Shown in pieces: positions 18,910 through 21,073 of a stretch of 21,073 bases of DNA (within the stretch, counting starts at the first letter, position 1; the number at the start of each line of letters is the position of its first letter). The position numbers and the translations under genes are program-made. Where the stretch lies: positions 1-21,073 of the IMG/VR virus record IMGVR_UViG_3300025137_000370, one strand, 5' to 3'. The DNA is from a virus. The notes below the pieces were generated by a model. The model saw only the letters and a list, made by a program, of their open reading frames with translations. It had not been told where the DNA came from and did no database searches.

Positions 18910-20837
18910 TAGATTTCACAAACACCCGATACACAGGCCAATTCTTGAGCCCCAATTGTCATATCAGTTTTTTCATAATCTCCAAGTTTAGTCCAATCAA
19001 TTTCTTTAGGCATCTTATTCAACAATACTTCAAACTCTTCTTTTGCAACATCTTGATATGGTGCTTGTTTATATGTATGTTCTGAAAATGGAAGGAAACT
19101 CACACCACTCATCATATCAAAATTGTCATATACCCACGCACCAACTTCAAGCCACTCATTCTCTTTGACAGAGATTGTAACTGATGGTTTGTGTTCGCAC
19201 CAGTTTTCTTGATATACTTTCCACAACTTTAGTTGGTCAATTGCACTCATGTCTGTACGAAAGACTGCATCCTTATGAACACTCATAGGAAAAGAAAATA
19301 CTGCTGTATGACTAGGATTCATTACATCGTCTTCTACAGGAAACCCCATGTCTGTCATCATTATTGTAAGAGGGTCTTTCTTATCTCCACGTACTGTACG
19401 AATATAAAAAGGATTGTGTCTTGCATGAATACCAGAAGCTGCATCTACTAACTGACTTACTGTACCAGAAGGTTTAACACAAGTAACTGCAACCGATTGA
19501 TTGATACCAATCTTCTTTGCAAACTCTGCATTAGTTTTTACTGCTTCATCTCGTAAGGTTTGTAACAGAGCTTCCAGTGTTCCTTCTGTAGATGACATTT
19601 TTTTACCATTAAGAAGTTTGTTGTCCATAATACCAGTAAGAGAGACTCCTAAAAGTCTCTCTTCTTCGCAATTATTTCTCCAGACTGATGATACGTACTT
19701 GAAGTTTGTAAGTGTAGATTGAATTGTACCAAGAATGGTGGCAAGTCGCACTTTCTCTAAAAGTGTTTCTCTAGTATCGGTAGGACGCACCACAACTTCT
19801 GAAAGATTACAAAACTCTCTACTACGCAAAATAATTTCTGAACATGGGTTTGTTCCAAAGTCTTGTTCTGAATCTCTACGACCATTCTTTGCAGCTTGTT
19901 TCATTGCACTTTCACGGTTGAAAATACCACGTTCTCCAGACTTGGACTCATAAAGAGATTTCCACTCATCCATAAATGTGCCAATATCTGGTTTCTCTGT
20001 GTAACAAGCACTATTGTTTGCCAATGCACGTTGCGGTTCTGTATTCCACCACTGACCCGACTTAGCCGCTCTCATGCGGTCATCTGAGAGGTTAGAGAGA
20101 CTTATGAGCGCACTTCTTCTTACACCACCTACAACTACTACCTCTGCAATCTTACAAACAAGATCATGACATTCAATAGAGGATAGTTTGCGGCCGTGTG
20201 CATTTTTAAAGATATTAACTGCAAAATTGAATAATGCTTCTAATGGTTCTGGCCCAGATGCTCGACCACCAAAGGTCTTGAGAGGAGCTCCAGCAGGCCT
20301 TACTTTTGATAAATCCCAACGTGGAATTTGACCGATATACAACATACCTACAAGTTCTTTAAGTCCCTTTGCCCACCCAAGCTTAGAATCAGAAATTGTG
20401 ATAGTAGTCTCTGTATGATGAAAGTCATCTGCAACATGAGGTAGTTGTGCAACGTGTTGACGTTCTACACTAAACCCAACACCTGTACCATTCATTAGAA
20501 TATAAAGAATTTCATCAAATGCATGAACACGATTGACTGCAACGTAAGAACAATTGTACCCTGCAATATTTTCACGTTTTAATGCTTCACCGGCCGTCAT
20601 AAGACAACGCATTGATGGCATGATAGCTAAATCAAGAACAGCATTCTCTAATTCTTTTCTTACGCTATCGGTTAAATTAAAATCATGTAGTTCTTTTAAA
20701 TGTTCCTTGAAAAAATCAAAATACCTTGCAACTGTTTCATCCCACGTTTCCCTTCTTCCTTTATCCGGCAACCAACGTGAGTATCTTGATAGGTGAATAA
20801 ATTCTTGGTAGGGTGTAGGTAAGTAGTTATTGGGCAT
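18909..20837 (-). CDS. nrdJ: adenosylcobalamin-dependent ribonucleoside-triphosphate reductase (class II)
   Basis: A 642-residue class II reductase making dNTPs with a B12 cofactor. Counterparts of the Lactobacillus enzyme are visible: Cys96 and Cys343 as the redox pair, Cys332 (GTNPCSEI) as the radical cysteine with Glu334, and Cys635/Cys640 (CVSGVC) as the C-terminal shuttle. Spacings 332-343 and 635-640 equal those of 408-419 and 731-736 in that enzyme. VGGVRRSALISL and CVKPSGTVSQLVD are further hallmarks. About 100 residues shorter than the Lactobacillus protein, much of it between the first and radical cysteines. The ATG overlaps the primase end by 11 nt. Confidence 0.93.
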   Translation of the reverse strand: MPNNYLPTPYQEFIHLSRYSRWLPDKGRRETWDETVARYFDFFKEHLKELHDFNLTDSVRKELENAVLDLAIMPSMRCLMTAGEALKRENIAGYNCSYVAVNRVHAFDEILYILMNGTGVGFSVERQHVAQLPHVADDFHHTETTITISDSKLGWAKGLKELVGMLYIGQIPRWDLSKVRPAGAPLKTFGGRASGPEPLEALFNFAVNIFKNAHGRKLSSIECHDLVCKIAEVVVVGGVRRSALISLSNLSDDRMRAAKSGQWWNTEPQRALANNSACYTEKPDIGTFMDEWKSLYESKSGERGIFNRESAMKQAAKNGRRDSEQDFGTNPCSEIILRSREFCNLSEVVVRPTDTRETLLEKVRLATILGTIQSTLTNFKYVSSVWRNNCEEERLLGVSLTGIMDNKLLNGKKMSSTEGTLEALLQTLRDEAVKTNAEFAKKIGINQSVAVTCVKPSGTVSQLVDAASGIHARHNPFYIRTVRGDKKDPLTIMMTDMGFPVEDDVMNPSHTAVFSFPMSVHKDAVFRTDMSAIDQLKLWKVYQENWCEHKPSVTISVKENEWLEVGAWVYDNFDMMSGVSFLPFSEHTYKQAPYQDVAKEEFEVLLNKMPKEIDWTKLGDYEKTDMTIGAQELACVSGVCEI

Positions 20838-21073
20838 TTATCTTTCTCCATGTTGTAAAACGTATCTTTGCTGATACGGTTTGGAATGTGTTTTCTTCAA
20901 TCATCTTCTGTATTTCTTCTTTTGTATATCCACCAAGAATCATATCATTAATATCTTTGTGTTTCATAATCTCAGGCCATAAACAAATTTTATGACCATG
21001 ATTTATAGTTTTTTCTATCTGTTTTAGTAACTCCTTATTTCTAGGTTCATTGTCAAATATTACTGTAAAGTCA
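20827..21073 (-). CDS. DNA primase C-terminus, T4 gp61-like (partial)
   Basis: The last 81 residues of a gene running off the right edge. FTVIFDNEPRNKELLKQIEK, then a KICLWPE strand, DINDMILGGYTKEEI and FTTWRKIN match the TOPRIM half of the T4 gp61 primase family, which makes RNA primers with the gp41 helicase. DNEPR is the metal-binding acidic motif. The stop lies 11 nt inside the reductase gene, so the two are co-translated. Confidence 0.85.
   Translation of the reverse strand, partial: DFTVIFDNEPRNKELLKQIEKTINHGHKICLWPEIMKHKDINDMILGGYTKEEIQKMIEENTFQTVSAKIRFTTWRKINAQ

Overview
The window looks like part of the genome of a T4-like tailed phage (myovirus) that infects a marine alphaproteobacterium, most plausibly of the SAR11/Pelagibacter type. 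The evidence is AT-rich sequence, near-continuous coding on the minus strand with ATGA/TAATG overlaps, T4-type replication proteins (RNase H/flap nuclease, gp61-like primase), PhoH, T4-type late-promoter boxes (TATAAATA), a phage-borne ribosomal protein bS21, and a circularly permuted tmRNA of the alphaproteobacterial kind. The host assignment is inference. No convincing gene is on the plus strand.

Transcription runs from high to low coordinates. 21073-17660: C-terminus of the DNA primase, an adenosylcobalamin-dependent ribonucleotide reductase, a small zinc-ribbon protein, a MIP18/SufT-like protein, a HAD phosphatase and a PD-(D/E)XK-like nuclease (nucleotide and DNA metabolism). 17635-14914: a late-promoter unit of three exported or membrane proteins, including a 541-residue surface protein with a carbohydrate-binding-like N-domain and an acidic serine/glutamate linker. 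14800-11080: an accessory region of small exported proteins: a HExxH metallopeptidase-like protein, six-cysteine and two-cysteine secreted proteins, three lipoproteins resembling bacterial envelope families (entericidin, LPP20, 17 kDa surface antigen) and single-helix microproteins. 11082-9998: a nucleoside 2-deoxyribosyltransferase-like enzyme, then a reading frame with a complete tRNA-Arg(UCU) embedded in frame, then bS21. 9998-6616: a 2OG-Fe(II) oxygenase, a membrane protein, RNase H and conserved cyanophage-type proteins. 6528-2911: small unknowns, a SleB-type cell-wall hydrolase, an Asp/Asn beta-hydroxylase-like oxygenase and small genes. 2906-343: a structured RNA element, PhoH, a GH24 lysozyme, a RecB-like nuclease and a lipoprotein. 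294-1: the permuted two-piece tmRNA, tag ANDNFAPMALAA.

Regulation is visible. Six sites share TTGACA, a 17-nt spacer and a TATAAA/TACTAT/TATTAT box, five of them with an extended TGn; five TATAAATA boxes look like T4-type late promoters. At two sites (tmRNA and position 13300) both signals coincide. The best candidates for something new are the tmRNA, the tRNA inside a coding frame upstream of bS21, the folded element upstream of phoH, and the lipoprotein cassette. Together tmRNA, tRNA-Arg and bS21 suggest a phage toolkit for controlling or rescuing translation.

Several starts are placed differently from the longest open frame, and ten genes of 23-52 codons plus one leader frame are added by hand translation.
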